A stretch of 64,000 nucleotides of DNA from Daucus carota subsp. sativus (GCF_001625215.2 NC_030389.2:33965454-34029453), one strand, 5' to 3'. Positions 46,541-58,483 are shown, numbered from the stretch's first letter. Notes: generated by a model not told the origin, from the letters alone. Made by a program: numbers and translations.

Positions 46541-48611
46541 GTAGTCAATGAAAATTATATGTTTTACATTGTCAAAGTTGGTAAATATGATAACGATTTA
46601 TATGTTTTAAATGTGCAATGCCCTTTCAAAAGTATAGCACGTATAAAATCAATTCGCACTCTATTTTTTAATTATTTGTTAATATATCTCATATATAATA
46701 TTCGTACATGTATTAATTTTTTTCACCAAGCCCTTCCTTATCATATCTTTAACATTTACAACGTACTGATGGCCAATAACATAACTCGAATATTTTGACT
46801 CTTACATATGTTGTCTTTCATAACTTATATCTCATATCATACTGTTTGTTAATAAAAAATGTATAGGTTAACTAGATAAAAAAAACAAAAAATTCATACT
46901 CGTGTGCGTCGCACGGGCCAAAATACTATGAACATATTTTAATTTAAAAAAAACTTTGATAAATGAGCATATTTCCGTAAATAACTTAACCATAAATTTT
47001 TTACATACAGTGTATTATATTTTTTTTTTGTTATTTTATTTAAGATACAGGGGTCGCCGTAAGACGACGCCAAAAAATTTTAATTATATAGTCATTACTA
47101 TTTTCATGTCTTTTATAAATATTTTAGAAATAATTACCTAATATTTTTTTTAATATTTTAACTATACAAATAATGATTTGAAATAGATCCATCAACTTAT
47201 AAATTTTTATTCCAAACATGAAATATTATTATTATATTAAATATTTGGTTATAATAATGATACTAATGAAAAATCTATTCAGTTATAAAATCAATACAGG
47301 ATATATTCGATTATAGATATTTATCACGTATATCTTCTCATTATCAATTTTCAATATAGACAATAATTGTAGCATACAATTTTAGTAATGTAACTGAATT
47401 ATGACTATATATGTATTCTTTTTTTTTTTGATGTGTTCCTTTAATGTTAATTATTACTTAGCCTATTTATCAATTTTTATTAAGGACGGGAGGACACTCT
47501 ATCATCAGCATATTCACCTTAATCTTATAATTAAGGAATGGATGGAAACTTTATAATCTGCATAATCAGGTTAAGTTTATAATTATTTATGTTTCTAGAT
47601 GCAAAGATTTATATAGTCCGCGTCGTTATAATTACTGTTGCGTGATTTTATTTTTTTCAATCGACATTCGTTTATATTATCCTTAACATCTACAACATAC
47701 TGATCGTCAATAACATAACTCAAGTATTTTGACTCTTACATACGCTGTTTTTAATAACTCATATCTCATATCATATACTGTTTGTTAATAAAAAATATAT
47801 AGGTTAACTAGATAAAAAAACAAAAAGTGATGTGTGGGCGTAGCACGAGCCAAAATGCTATGAGTATATTTTCATTTAAATAACTTAACAAAAAACTTTT
47901 TTACATACAGTTTATTATAAGTTTTGGTTATTTTATTTAAGATACGAGGGGTTACTCCAATACAGTTTATTATAAGTTTTTTACATACAGTTTATTATAA
48001 GTTTTGGTTATTTTATGTAAGATACGAGGGATATTTATGATGACTTGATGTAAAAAGACTTTTTTACATACAGTTTTTTAGATTTTCTTAATTTAACTGA
48101 ATTATGACTATATATGTATTTTTTTTTGATATATTCCTTTAAGGTTAATTATTTCTTAGCCTATTATCAGTTTTTTATTAAGGACGGGAGGAAACTCTAT
48201 CATCAGCATATTCACCTTAATTTTAAATGATTAAGGAATGGATGGAAGTTTTGTAATCTGCATAATCCAGTGTTACGAAAATCGGTAATCGGACAAGATC
48301 GGTCACATGACCTTGCAAGGATTAATCGTCAAATCGGGGATTTATCGGAAGGATTAATCGGTACATAAATCGGAAGAATTTAATATTAATATTTTATTAT
48401 ATATAATTATTTAATAAATATGAAAATCAGAATGAGGAAATTTTAATCCATTCTCTTAATCAACTTCCATAATACACTTGCATTCCTAGACATACAATAA
48501 AAGGCATTGTCCCAGTAAATCTACATTCAAAATAATTACAAGTTACAACTGAAGCAATGTTAACTTTAACATCAGGCTCTCTGTTTCTATTCAGAGCACT
48601 AGCAAAAATAA

Positions 48612-49274
48612 TTAAAATCCCTTTTGGATTTTGATACCAGCTAAAGGCTCTCTCAATTGGTACTGAGTTGCAGGTTTATATCCAGGACCAAATTGGCCAA
48701 CAGCTTCAACAAATCTACGAAAACTATCATTATTGATCGAACTAAATGAAACTCCAGATTCATGTACCCAACGAGCCATATAAGTATGCACCTCATTTGT
48801 CCTGCTCTTGAACAATGTTTCATTAATATTTTGTTGTCTCTTTTTTTCAGATGAAGATATTGCTCTTGCAAATTGATCAATCGGACCAACTGTTCGTGCT
48901 TTCCTGCTAACACCATCAATCTCAACACAATCAGCCTCTTTATTCTCAATGATATTAACCTCCATTCTATTTTCTTCAAGTGCCTTTCTCTTTTTATCTT
49001 TGCTTCGTTTAACCTCCTCCAGCGCCTGTTTGCACTTTAGTTGATCTATCGGAGTAGACTTTTTACAAGATGACACATTACCTTTAATTCGAGCTACATG
49101 CTGCTTTAGACGAAACACTCCTCCAGTAACTATTTTGTTACACAATTTACATTTCACCTTCCGATTATTTCTAGGATCTACTAATTCACAATAATCCCAT
49201 CCAATATCATCAGAGTTAGCCTTTAATATATCTTCTGAAGCGCACTGGGTATCATTAGATGATGTATTTTGCAT
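48612..49274 (-). CDS. hAT transposase N-terminal fragment with BED finger
   Basis: The start is set at ATG 49274 because a splice acceptor (CTACAG) lies just upstream and the residues before it are not conserved in look. 220 residues. The BED zinc finger has C42, C45 (CKLCNK), H59 and C70 (VFRLKQHVARIKGNVSSC), then a basic stretch (RSKDKKRKA), then the start of the hAT core (INNDSFRRFVEAVGQFGPGY, KPATQYQLREPLAG). The full transposase (650-750 residues, DDE and dimerisation domain) is missing, so it is inactive as an enzyme; it could still bind the element ends. An upstream leader exon to about 49640 is likely. Confidence 0.8.
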   Translation of the reverse strand: MQNTSSNDTQCASEDILKANSDDIGWDYCELVDPRNNRKVKCKLCNKIVTGGVFRLKQHVARIKGNVSSCKKSTPIDQLKCKQALEEVKRSKDKKRKALEENRMEVNIIENKEADCVEIDGVSRKARTVGPIDQFARAISSSEKKRQQNINETLFKSRTNEVHTYMARWVHESGVSFSSINNDSFRRFVEAVGQFGPGYKPATQYQLREPLAGIKIQKGF

Positions 49275-49662
49275 TCTGTAGCAGCACCAAACAAGTATAA
49301 TAAACAAGTAAAAAAATTGTTCATCGGAGCATCAGGATAACTATGTTAAATACAAAGCAAGGGGGTTATACTCTTTAGACTCCAAACACTCAATCATAAA
49401 CATCGATTGTTATTTAACCTATGAACTACCCATTATAATTCAAAATCATACAAATGCTACAACCCAAAACTAAAACAAACCATGAGAAAAGAAACTGAAA
49501 TCTAAATCATTAAGATGACAAATCTAATTGTATTGTAGCTAGCAACGAACCTGTGTAGATGAATTGATTTGTGATTTTGTTCTCTAATGTCCCCTCTTCG
49601 ATGCTTGAGCAGCAGAGCAGTGAAAGGAACAAGATTGATTTTTGTTGTTTGTTTAATATATA

Positions 49663-49966
49663 CTAGCCTTTAACCCGTGCGAAGCACGGACGGGTATAGA
49701 ATCGTAATTTATTAATTATAATTTAAGTTTTAACATCATCTTATTAGTATTTTAGTAACGATGGATTGGATTTTAACCAAATTATATTGACCAACTGATT
49801 ATATTTTTTGGACGATTACAAATTATACTAATGTCGATTTATTATAATATAGTTTGTACGACTACCAATTATACCTATGTTGGCTTATTATATTATAGTA
49901 TAGATATCATGGATAGCTGGACTTTTTAACCCGCTTTGACCCGGGTTTTGACCGGGTTTGACCAGA
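49663..49966 (-). mobile_element. Mini-Helitron nested in the hAT element
   Basis: On the minus strand it starts TCTGGTCAAACCCGGTC (49966, preceded by A) and ends with hairpin CCGTGCTTCGCACGG, spacer GTTAAAGG and CTAG (49663), then host T. 304 bp, no coding sequence. It lies in the leader side of the BED gene. Confidence 0.75.
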
Positions 49967-51461
49967 TATTATATAAACCGTGTAATGAAAGGATTCAGGC
50001 TACTAAGATCGTGAGCGTGAGTTTTGCCGATATATCGGCCGATTTATCGGCTGCACGGCCGATTTCCACAACACTGGCATAATCAGGTTAAGTTTATAAT
50101 TATTTATGATTCTAAATACAAATATTTATATAGTCTGCGTCCTTATAATTACTGTTGCGTGATTTTATTTTTTAATCGACATTTGTATATATTATCTTTA
50201 ACATCTACAACATACTGATCGCCAATAACATAACTCGAGTATTTTGACTCTTACATACGTTGCCTTTCATAACTTATATCTCATATCATGTACTGTTTGT
50301 TTATATAAAATGTATAGGTTAACTAGGAAAAAAACAAAAAATTCATATATACCCATGTGCGTAGCAAGGGTCAAAATGCTATGGACATATTTTAATTTAA
50401 ATAAAATTTTGATAAATGAACATATTTCCATAAATATCTTTACAATAAATTTTTTACATACAGTTTTTATAATTTTTTGTTATTTTATTTAAGATACGAG
50501 GGGTCGCCGTTAGGCGACGCCGAGAAATTTTAATTATATAGTCATTAATATTTTCATGTCTTTTATAAATATTTTAGAAATAATTACCTAATTTTTTATT
50601 ATTATTTTAACTATACAAATAATGATTTGATGATAGATCCATAAACTTACAAATTTTTTCCAAACATGAAATATTATTATTATATTAAATATTTGGTTAT
50701 ATTAATGATACTAATGAAAAATCTATTTCGTTATAAATCAATACAAAATCTATTCTATTATAGATATTTGTCACGTATAGCTTCTTATTATAAATTTTCA
50801 ATATATGCAATAATTGTAGCATATATATAATTTTAGTAATGTAACTGAATTATGACTACATATGTATTCCTTTATTGATGTATTCCTTTAAGGTTAATTA
50901 TTTCTTAACCTATTTATCAATATTTATTAAGGACGGGAGGAAACTCTATTATCAGCATATTCACCTTAATTTTATAATTAAGGAATGGATAAAAGTTTTA
51001 TAATCTGCATAATCAGGTTAAATTTATAATTATTTATGTTTTCAAATACAAAGAATTATATAGTCCACGTCGTTATAATTTCTGTTGCATGATTTTATTT
51101 TTTTCAATCGACATTCGTATATATTATCTTTAACATCTAGAACGTACTGATCGCCAATAACATAACTCGAGTATTCTGACTCTTACGCACGCTGTCTTCC
51201 ATAACTTATATTTCATATAATACTGTTTATTAATAAAATATTTGTAGGTTAATCAGATAAAAAAAATCATACCTGTGTACGTAGCACGAGCCAAAATGTA
51301 GATAAACACGTAAAATTTAATAACTTTAAACTCATAATAAATAGTTTGACTGCGTTGATTACCCGTCAGATTTGAGATTAATCACAACAGAAAGTATAGG
51401 TTTAGTTGATAAAAAATCAGAGAATCAATACCGTGTGCGTAGCACGGGCCAAAAAAGCTAG

Positions 51462-52089
51462 TATATCTAACGCCCCGTACTTGAAACTGGTATTCAGACT
51501 ATAATTAGTGTTTTACTTTTTTTGCTCTCTATCACTGAATTTAGGAAATATCATATAAGATGATGACAGTAGAAACAGAAAAACAAAATACAGAGCATGT
51601 ATCTCTGTTGACAATATATAACAAGAAATCTTTATAAATAAAAAAGACTGCAAGCACAATCCTAATATAATATATATAATAGATTAATTCTAACTTTTTC
51701 TAGTGATTTATGTTTATTTTTGAAATTTGATTTTACAAAGGTATAAAATCATTATAAAAGATATTTATAATATTTTATTATAATAATAATTTTTATACCT
51801 GATAAATTATAAATGTCGAAAAAATTATCCGCACGCATAAATTAAAATTTTATTTTTTACTTATAATTAACATTTTATATTTAAATAATAATACGTTTTT
51901 GAGTTAATCCAAACGGTCCACGTCATAATATACCTTCAAATTAATATTGTTTTCATAATAAAATAAGGGGAATTTGACAAAAAAATACTCCTTTTATTAT
52001 TAACCGCAAACCAACCGTTTCTCTACTTCTATTGCAAATATACGGTGATGTTAAAAAAATTAATTTAAATGCTTGCAAACAAACTGTAC
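51462..52089. other. AT-rich intergenic, nothing recognised
   Basis: No gene or named repeat. Confidence 0.5.
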
Positions 52090-52606
52090 TTGTTGTGCTC
52101 ACAGCTCAGGGTTTCTCTACCATCGTCTTCATTCTCTTCGATCATCGCGTTATCTTTCTTCTTTACCGAGTTAAGGTTAGCTTACTCTTTCTTTCGATTT
52201 TGACATCTCTTTGTACTGATTATTAGCAGGGTTTGGTTTCATTATAAGTTCCTTCTATTTTAATTCGATTTTCTTAGTTGTTGCATGCATAAACTCTAGA
52301 ATATGAATGTTAATTTTCGCGTTAGTTGTTATGAAACCTAGCTTTTTATGTGATTTTTTGAGAATGGCTATGATTTTTGTTAGTCCCCTGTTTGCTGGTA
52401 ATAATATAGACGTGTTATATGTTTTTTTGTGTATAGGATCAATGGTTCAGACAAGAAGGTGCTTTGCTTCCCGTTCTCCTTCAGGTTGCCTCTGCTTCGT
52501 GTTTGAAATCGAAAGTAAAGAAGCTGAAACTAAGGAAATTAAATTTAGCAATGAAATCGAAAAATCGAAGTTCAGTTTACACGATGATTTTCGTCCTCCA
52601 CCTCAG
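52090..52606 (+). pseudogene. 5' end of an unknown gene
   Basis: The layout fits a plant gene start: pyrimidine-rich leader exon to 52175 (donor AAG|GTTAGC), intron of about 260 bp, acceptor TATAG at 52436, then ATG 52442 and 55 codons (MVQTRRCFASRSPSGCLCFV ... FSLHDDFRPPPQ) to a donor CAG|GTATAT at 52607. No next exon is found before block B starts at 52757. The MVxTRR start resembles some plant AAA-ATPase proteins, but this is too weak to name it. Likely a gene cut off by the duplication breakpoint, or a captured fragment. Confidence 0.45.
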
Positions 52607-52863
52607 GTATATTTCTTGTGTTGAGAATATTTTGGATTTTGTGGAGTTTTGCAAAGATGTGGTATATTTTGTGAACAATTTTGTTAATTTTGCTGATCAG
52701 TTATTATGATGTGAGTTTGCTGATTATTAGAGTACTCTTGCCAGAATAAACGCTGAAGTAAATAGTTCACGCTCGAGTAAAAAGTTGAATTCTGTATTAA
52801 TATTAGGTTATTATGATAGCGGAAGAAATTAGTTTGTGTAATGGTATTTTATATTATAAAAAT

Positions 52864-52941
52864 TTACTACCTTTGGAATGTATACAATTGGTGGGATGTC
52901 CCTAAAAAAACTGTATACAAATGAATGGGATGGAGGGAGTA
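52864..52941. mobile_element. Very short MITE remnant
   Basis: The right end ATGGGATGGAGGGAGTA and inner GTATACAATT / TGTATACAAAT pair as an inverted repeat of about 78 bp. The left end is eroded. Confidence 0.5.
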
Positions 52942-53137
52942 ATAGGCAACTCGAAATAAAAGAATAATCTCTCTTTGACAATTTCACAAACATATAAAAG
53001 TATAATAAACTTATTTTATTCATTAGCAAAATGCAACAAATGAGACAACTTTGGAAAACAGATGAAGAGCACAAGTGCACAACCATCATTTGTATAAGCT
53101 GACCAAAAAAAAAAAAAAAAATTCTTTTTTTAAAATA

Positions 53138-53161
53138 ATGGTGTGTCACGTGACACACCAT
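53138..53161. repeat. Perfect 24-bp palindrome with G-box
   Basis: Centred on CACGTG with GGTGTGT / ACACACC arms, just after an A/T-homopolymer tract. It may be a transposon end or hairpin; bZIP/bHLH binding is possible but unsupported. Confidence 0.7.
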
Positions 53162-53828
53162 GCACTGCACTGCATCCGCCACTGTGCCTAGCCTCATTCT
53201 TTAACTAAATGGTATATTTATATGTAAACACTCTATTCCACCCATTTTACAAAATGTACATTTTGGTATGGTGTTTAAATTATTAGAGTATGCTTGACAG
53301 AGTATTAATGGGACTCCTTTATGTTATTATATGCCTTGTAACATTTTTTGCTTACACAATTTGCACAACATAAGTAGAAATGTAGACAATGTCATCCATA
53401 TAATAAAACTCCATGGAACTTTTGCATTTGCGTTAATGCCATTCTTTACCAAGATAAAATTTAGCAGTATTATTGTTAAAATGACTGGCAATAACAAGGT
53501 ACAGAAGAGAATACAAGAAGCAGAAACAGAACATAGGAACATGGGACTATGTATATCTTACGTAAATTATGTATAATATAACTGGATATATATTGCTAAT
53601 TAAGATAGAATTATGATGCAAGAAATTCCAACATCTTTTTTGTCCAAGGCTACCGCTTATGCTTGATGAAGAACCTGAATCCACTAAAAAAAAATTAGGA
53701 ATAGTGTTAACGCATATTTAGTGATCTAACAAATACGAGAACTCAGCGGTAGAAGGCAAAACCATTAAGAAAAACAGAGGAGAAGAATAAAATAACAAAA
53801 GTGTGTGTAATAGATATGATTTCACCTA

Positions 53829-56386
53829 TTAGTTCTGGAACCTTCTCCACCACAAAGCAATGGAAAGCGCTATCTTGTCAGAGAATCGTTCAACAGAGTG
53901 AAAGTAGAAGTACCTCCATGTTGGAATAAAATGAAAAGAAGCACAGAATCCCAGAAAGCCGACCAAGAGACCAGGTCCTATCCCTGCATAAAACCACACG
54001 TGCTCGTCATCCGAATAAAATTCATTTTCATTGTTGTTGTGAAAATCATGTGAATCGGTGTCACCAGGACAGGGCTTCAGGATGGGTGGACCACAGAGCT
54101 GATTGTTTCCAACATAAATGGAGGGATCGTCTAGGGTTCGGAGTTGGTTTCCCGTTGGTATTCTCCCCGAAAAATCATTAAAGGAGAGGTTTAAATGGCT
54201 TAAAAAGCTCAGATTTGACAGACTCTGTGGAATATGACCAGCAAGTTCATTTCTGGACAGATCAAGAAATTCCAGTTTATCCAATTTCCCAATCGTGTCA
54301 GGGATCCTTCCGGATAGACGGTTACCAGCTATGTTTAAACTCAACAAACCATGGAGGTTCGTCAACTCCTTTGGAATCTCCCCACTGATATTGTTATTTG
54401 ATAAATCAATGGAATAAAGAAAATCAAGTGTAGAGGAATATGTTAGTTCATATCCTTTTGGATCATCAATGATTATATCTTCATAACTCAGTCCCCCATA
54501 TATTGGACCTTCTTCTTTTCCGCTGTTATAACTTGTAATTATGGCAGTAAAATTGCCGAAGCAAGGAGGTATGTTTCCCGTTATGTCATTTTTTGCCAGG
54601 TTTAGAACTTGAATTGATGGATGACATATATCGGTGGGAATTTCACCGTAAAAATTGTTGGACCTTAGTATTAAATACCTGAGATCCAGCAACTTCGAAG
54701 TCCAACCAGGAAGAATATCGCTTAAATTGTTCTTTCCCACATCAAGTCCGATTATAGATGACAAATTTTGGAAGGACAGTGGAAGTTTGCCTTGAAAATT
54801 ATTATTGTGCAAGTTTAAATACCAAAGAAACCTTAAAAAACCTAAAGAAATCGGAATATCCCCACCGAGGTTGTTATTCATAACAGAAAAGTCATGCAAG
54901 TCTGTCAAATTTCCTAGGCACGGGGGTAGCGCTCCTGAAAATTTATTATCAGAGACAAGCATAGTCTTCAAGGACGTTAGATTGCATAAAAGAGCAGGGA
55001 TATTACCAAACATGTGGTTATTTGAGAGGTCTAAATATCTCACACTATTTGGAATTGCTAATATGGTATCGGATATGCTCGTGTTTCTCACCGTGATGTC
55101 AGCAAGTGATCTCTGTGTTATAAGCCATTTGGGAAATTTGGGCACTTTTATGTAGTCCATGTATATATCATTAAGCTGAAATGGAGGAACCCATCTAGAA
55201 CTGATATTAACCATTAAGTTAGATCTTGAAGAAATTCGAAAGGAAAAAAGGTTGGTGAGGTTGACAAAGTGATGCTCAGATATAATACCGTCCCATGAAT
55301 TGGAAACAAGATCCATGATTTCTAGATTTGATAGTTTTCCGATGCATTTAGGAATGCTTCCTCCCAGCTGATTATCATCAACCAACAGCGCGCTTAAATT
55401 GTTTAGTTGGCAAAGTGATTCTGGTAGAGAACCAGTAAACCGATTCGCACTCACAGTGAGGTCTGAAAGTTTGGTAAGATTGCCAATCTCAGCCGGAATT
55501 GAACCACTAAATCTGTTGTATTTAAGATAAAGGTCAAAAAGTGATATCAAGTTTCCAATAGACGGAGGAATCAGACCATGTAAATAATTTAGAGAAAGAT
55601 CAAGTCTAGTGAGAGATGTCAAAGCCCCTATAGATTCCGGGATCAAACCTCTAATTTGGTTATTATATAGGTCAAGAATAATTAGGGATGTTAAATTTCC
55701 GATAGATTGAGGAATGAAACCCCCGTGATTATTGAAAGAAAGATCAAGATAAGTAAGAGATTTTAGAGCTCCTATGGATTCTGGTATAATGCCTTCAATG
55801 GAACTATCGGATAGATATACTTGAGTAAGAGCAGTCAAGTTCCCGATGGATTGAGAAATCGAACCTGGAATAATCACATAAAATAGTTTGGCCATTCAGT
55901 AAACTTAGAGAGTGAGTACCATAATGAGACTGCATTTGGACAAAAATTAAATTACATTACAAGGCCAAAAAACCAACAGTAAACATGTTCAACTTGCGGG
56001 TTAATCCTGCTTGATTTTATAAATATTATAATAGTATTAATTATTTCTTATTTAAAATAATTGAAACAGAAATCTTTCTAATTTAAGAAGAAGGTATTTG
56101 AGATTTAATCACCTTTATCACAGCAATTTCGGAGATCAAGTTTGATGACCTGGCCTGTTATGTTGTTGCAATAAACTCCGGACCATGAACAACAATCATC
56201 TCCATCCCACGGTAACAACCAGGAGTCATTTCTAGCATGAAGGCTTTTCCTCAGAAGCAGCAAAGCTTGTTTCTCGCTGTGAATGCAGCTTCCATTCAGG
56301 TGGCCTCCGACTATGCTACCGCAACAAAATGTTAAACATGTAGCATATACAAGTAGAAGTGAACTCATATATTTTTGTATTTCCAT
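53829..56386 (-). CDS. RLP7: LRR receptor-like protein, intact sister of RLP4
   Basis: Exon 1 is 56386-56113 (MEIQKYMSSLLLVYATCLTF, EKQALLLLRKSL, DDCCSWSGVYC) and exon 2 is 55864-53829; phase-1 intron; 769 residues. Same domain order as RLP4 and almost the same protein. Differences are scattered in the LRR face and island flank (YMDYIKV for YMDSIKV, SLADITVRNTSI for SLADIRMRNTSI, NENEFYSDD for NNEVEFYSDD). The exon 1 signal peptide is closer to RLP1 than to RLP4 (CLTFCCGSIVGG), which suggests gene conversion or separate exchange of exon 1. Expected at the plasma membrane, without a kinase of its own. Confidence 0.9.
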
Positions 56387-56519
56387 AACTAGAACTAAAA
56401 GATAGTTGCAGAATCTACTTAATGTGATCTGCATGTATATGGACATATTTATGTAGCCTGATGGGATAAAATATAAGCGCGTAGAAGAATTCAAAAGTCG
56501 AATCTATCATTCACAATGG

Positions 56520-56611
56520 AATTAGTCTCCTAGTCAGCCGTTGCCAGCACTCTCAATTCTCAACATCATGAAGTCTCCCACTCAGCGAGCACTTGCCAGT
56601 TACTTGATAGC
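56520..56611 (-). promoter_or_regulatory. RLP promoter module, RLP7 copy
   Basis: Nearly identical to the RLP4 copy (TAGTCAGCCGTTGCCAGCAC on the plus strand), about 135 bp from the start. Confidence 0.55.
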
Positions 56612-57121
56612 TTACTTTTTTAGATGATTTTTCTAATTCTTCCCTCCCGGTCCGTAATTGCTTATGGAATATATGTTATATGAAGATGATCACCATCATT
56701 ACTTGAAGAAATATCAGTGGTTGAATGGAATTTTAAAAATTCCATCGAGAGTGGTAAGTTTGATCTTTTGTGGGTGTTGGATAGACCACTGAGGCCATGC
56801 GGTCCTCTCCTCGTGATGACCTGCAAAAATTTCATTTAAACTCGTCTTTTTAACTACATTAAATTTAGATTTCTACTTAATCTACTAAGTGCTGCAGGGT
56901 CTTGATTAATTGAGAAAGAAATTCTTAAAAATGATATTAAAGCTGAAATACTTAAGTATTTAGTATATAATCTGTACACTTTATGAATGTCACAACTACA
57001 CTGGAAATGTTAATCTCATTCATATTTACGAGCAGATCTATACTTATTATTAGCGCTTAATTGATCTCTACAGCATATATGGCACTCCCATCATCTTTCA
57101 ACTTGTGAATGATATGATCGT

Positions 57122-58129
57122 TAGGGTTCAGAGTTGGTTTCTGGTTGGTGTTCTCCCTGAAAAATCATTAAGGGGGGGGTTTAGAGGTGGGCTGAGCAAA
57201 CGGTCGGTTCGGTCGAAACCGAACCGCACCGAACCAAAATAACCGAAAAGACCTTTTGCTTTGTGGAATTAACCTCCTGCGAAATTTTATATTTTTGAAG
57301 CCGAACTAAACTTGTCTTTCAAACCGAACAGAAAATACTTCGGTTTTTCCGGTTCGGTTGAAGAAAAACCGAATTATATAAAAAGTTATAGGTGGTGTTT
57401 TCGTGGTTATTCTGCAGACTGAATGTTAGTCTATTTATCCTCACTGTCTGTTATATTTAAACTGCAGATGACTTGCATGTTGTTGTAATCTTTAATTGAA
57501 GGTTGTTTGATAATGGGACTGTATGTTATTTATATAAAGAATGCATGATTCACTTGTGGATTGACAGATATGAAGAAATGTAAAAAATTTCAAACCGGAC
57601 AGGGCCGAATTTATAAGGTTCGCTTCGGTTTTGCTCAGCCCTAGCTTAGAGGGTTTTAATAGTTCAAACTTGATAGACTCCATGATATGGGACCATAAAA
57701 TTCATGTCTAGAGATATCAAGAAATTCCGGTCGGTCCTGTTTCCCAATCTTGTCACGGATCCTCCTGGATAAATGGTAACCGGCTAAGTGTATACTTAAG
57801 AAACCACGAAGATCAGTCATCTCCTTTGGAATCACTCCACTATGTTGTTACTTGATAAATCAATTTAGTACAAAAAATCTGTATGTTGCTATATATGTTT
57901 GTTTAGTTCCTTTTTAATCATCCACAATTCTTTCAGTACAACTCAGTCTGGAGTATGGTGGAGCATCATTAGTTTCAGTGTTATAATTTGTAATTATGGC
58001 CCAAGCAAAGAGAAATAGACCTCCTGATGTCATTTCTTGCCATGTTTAAAACTTGAATCATCGGATTTTGACAAAAATTTGAGGGAATTTCATCACAGAA
58101 ATTGTTGGACCGCAGTATTAAGGAACTTA
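57122..58129 (-). pseudogene. Eroded RLP 3'-region fragment (copy in block B)
   Basis: Same order of last-LRR and island code as at 36445-37623, with stops and indels, interrupted by the hAT-type insert at 57187-57643. Confidence 0.8.
57187..57643. mobile_element. hAT-type non-autonomous element, copy in block B (457 bp)
   Basis: Ends GGGCTGAGCAAAC and TTTGCTCAGCCCTA; flanks GTTTAGAG / GCTTAGAG. About 160 bp shorter than the block A copy because of an internal deletion. Confidence 0.8.
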
Positions 58130-58483
58130 TTTGCAGAAATAAGTGTACTAATTATGATCTTGATTCTATATTAAAAAAAGGTATAGGGATAACACGCAAC
58201 ACGGCACCACTAAGTTGACAGATTGACAATGACAACAAAGAATTAAATCAGACAGAATATAAGAAATAAATGACAAGTAAAAACGGATAATATTATCATA
58301 CAAAAATGCATCTTAATTGAAATTTGTAGTACAACTTGAAATACAGAATTTGACAAATCCACCTTCCTCCAAGCTATGTGAATAACATGAGCACATTATA
58401 GCAACCACTACTTATGAGACACCAACCTCAAGAACAAATGGAGAAAAAAATGACAAGAAGAAATAGCATTTATGTTTAGACAT

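Larger units (their letters stand above)
48268..50076. mobile_element. hAT element, internally deleted, nested in the Helitron array
   Basis: 1,809 bp with inverted ends CAGTGTTACGAAAATCGG and CCGATTTCCACAACACTG. Exact 8-bp target duplication GCATAATC at 48260-48267 and 50077-50084. The empty site (CTGCATAATCAGGTTAA) is seen in sister repeat units near 47560 and 51008. Subterminal repeats of AATCGG / CGATTTATCGG sit at both ends. It carries an N-terminal transposase fragment on the minus strand. Confidence 0.93.
45089..51461 (+). mobile_element. Helitron-like array with repeated termini
   Basis: Right end: CCGTGTGCGTAGCACGGG hairpin, then CCAAAAAAG, CTAG and host T at 51462, a canonical 3' end. 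Candidate left end: TCTAGCCTGCTATAAC at 45089, preceded by A. Inside, the left-end-like segment is repeated seven times (45089-46540) and the hairpin-plus-CCAAAA segment five times. No RepHel helicase is seen, so it is non-autonomous. Without the nested hAT it is about 4.6 kb. The left boundary is an inference. Confidence 0.6.
46540..51461 (+). repeat. Large tandem units ending in Helitron-type hairpins
   Basis: Hairpin motifs (G-TGCGTMGCACGGGCC-AAAA type) at about 46900, 47850, 50360, 51275 and 51431. Two complete units of about 920-940 bp share GATACGAGGGGTCGCCGT, ATTAAGGACGGGAGGA and TAACATCTACAACATACTGA. A shorter duplication of CAGTTTATTATAAGTTTTGG lies at 47910-48010. Confidence 0.8.

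Noticed and set aside
46559-50492. Short frames (60-80 codons) in the Helitron-like array
   Set aside because: AT-rich repeat sequence; the same frames recur with stops in sister units.
45089-51461. CRISPR array or centromeric satellite reading of the tandem repeats
   Set aside because: Units are long, diverged and bounded by Helitron-type signals in a plant genome; no spacer-repeat pattern.
52464-52709. Second plus-strand frame over the 52.4-kb exon
   Set aside because: It reads through the splice donor and intron in another frame; the 52442 frame fits the exon borders better.
10635-56386. Kinase or NB-ARC domains in the cluster (receptor kinases or NLRs)
   Set aside because: All genes end shortly after one membrane helix, and no kinase or nucleotide-binding motifs occur.
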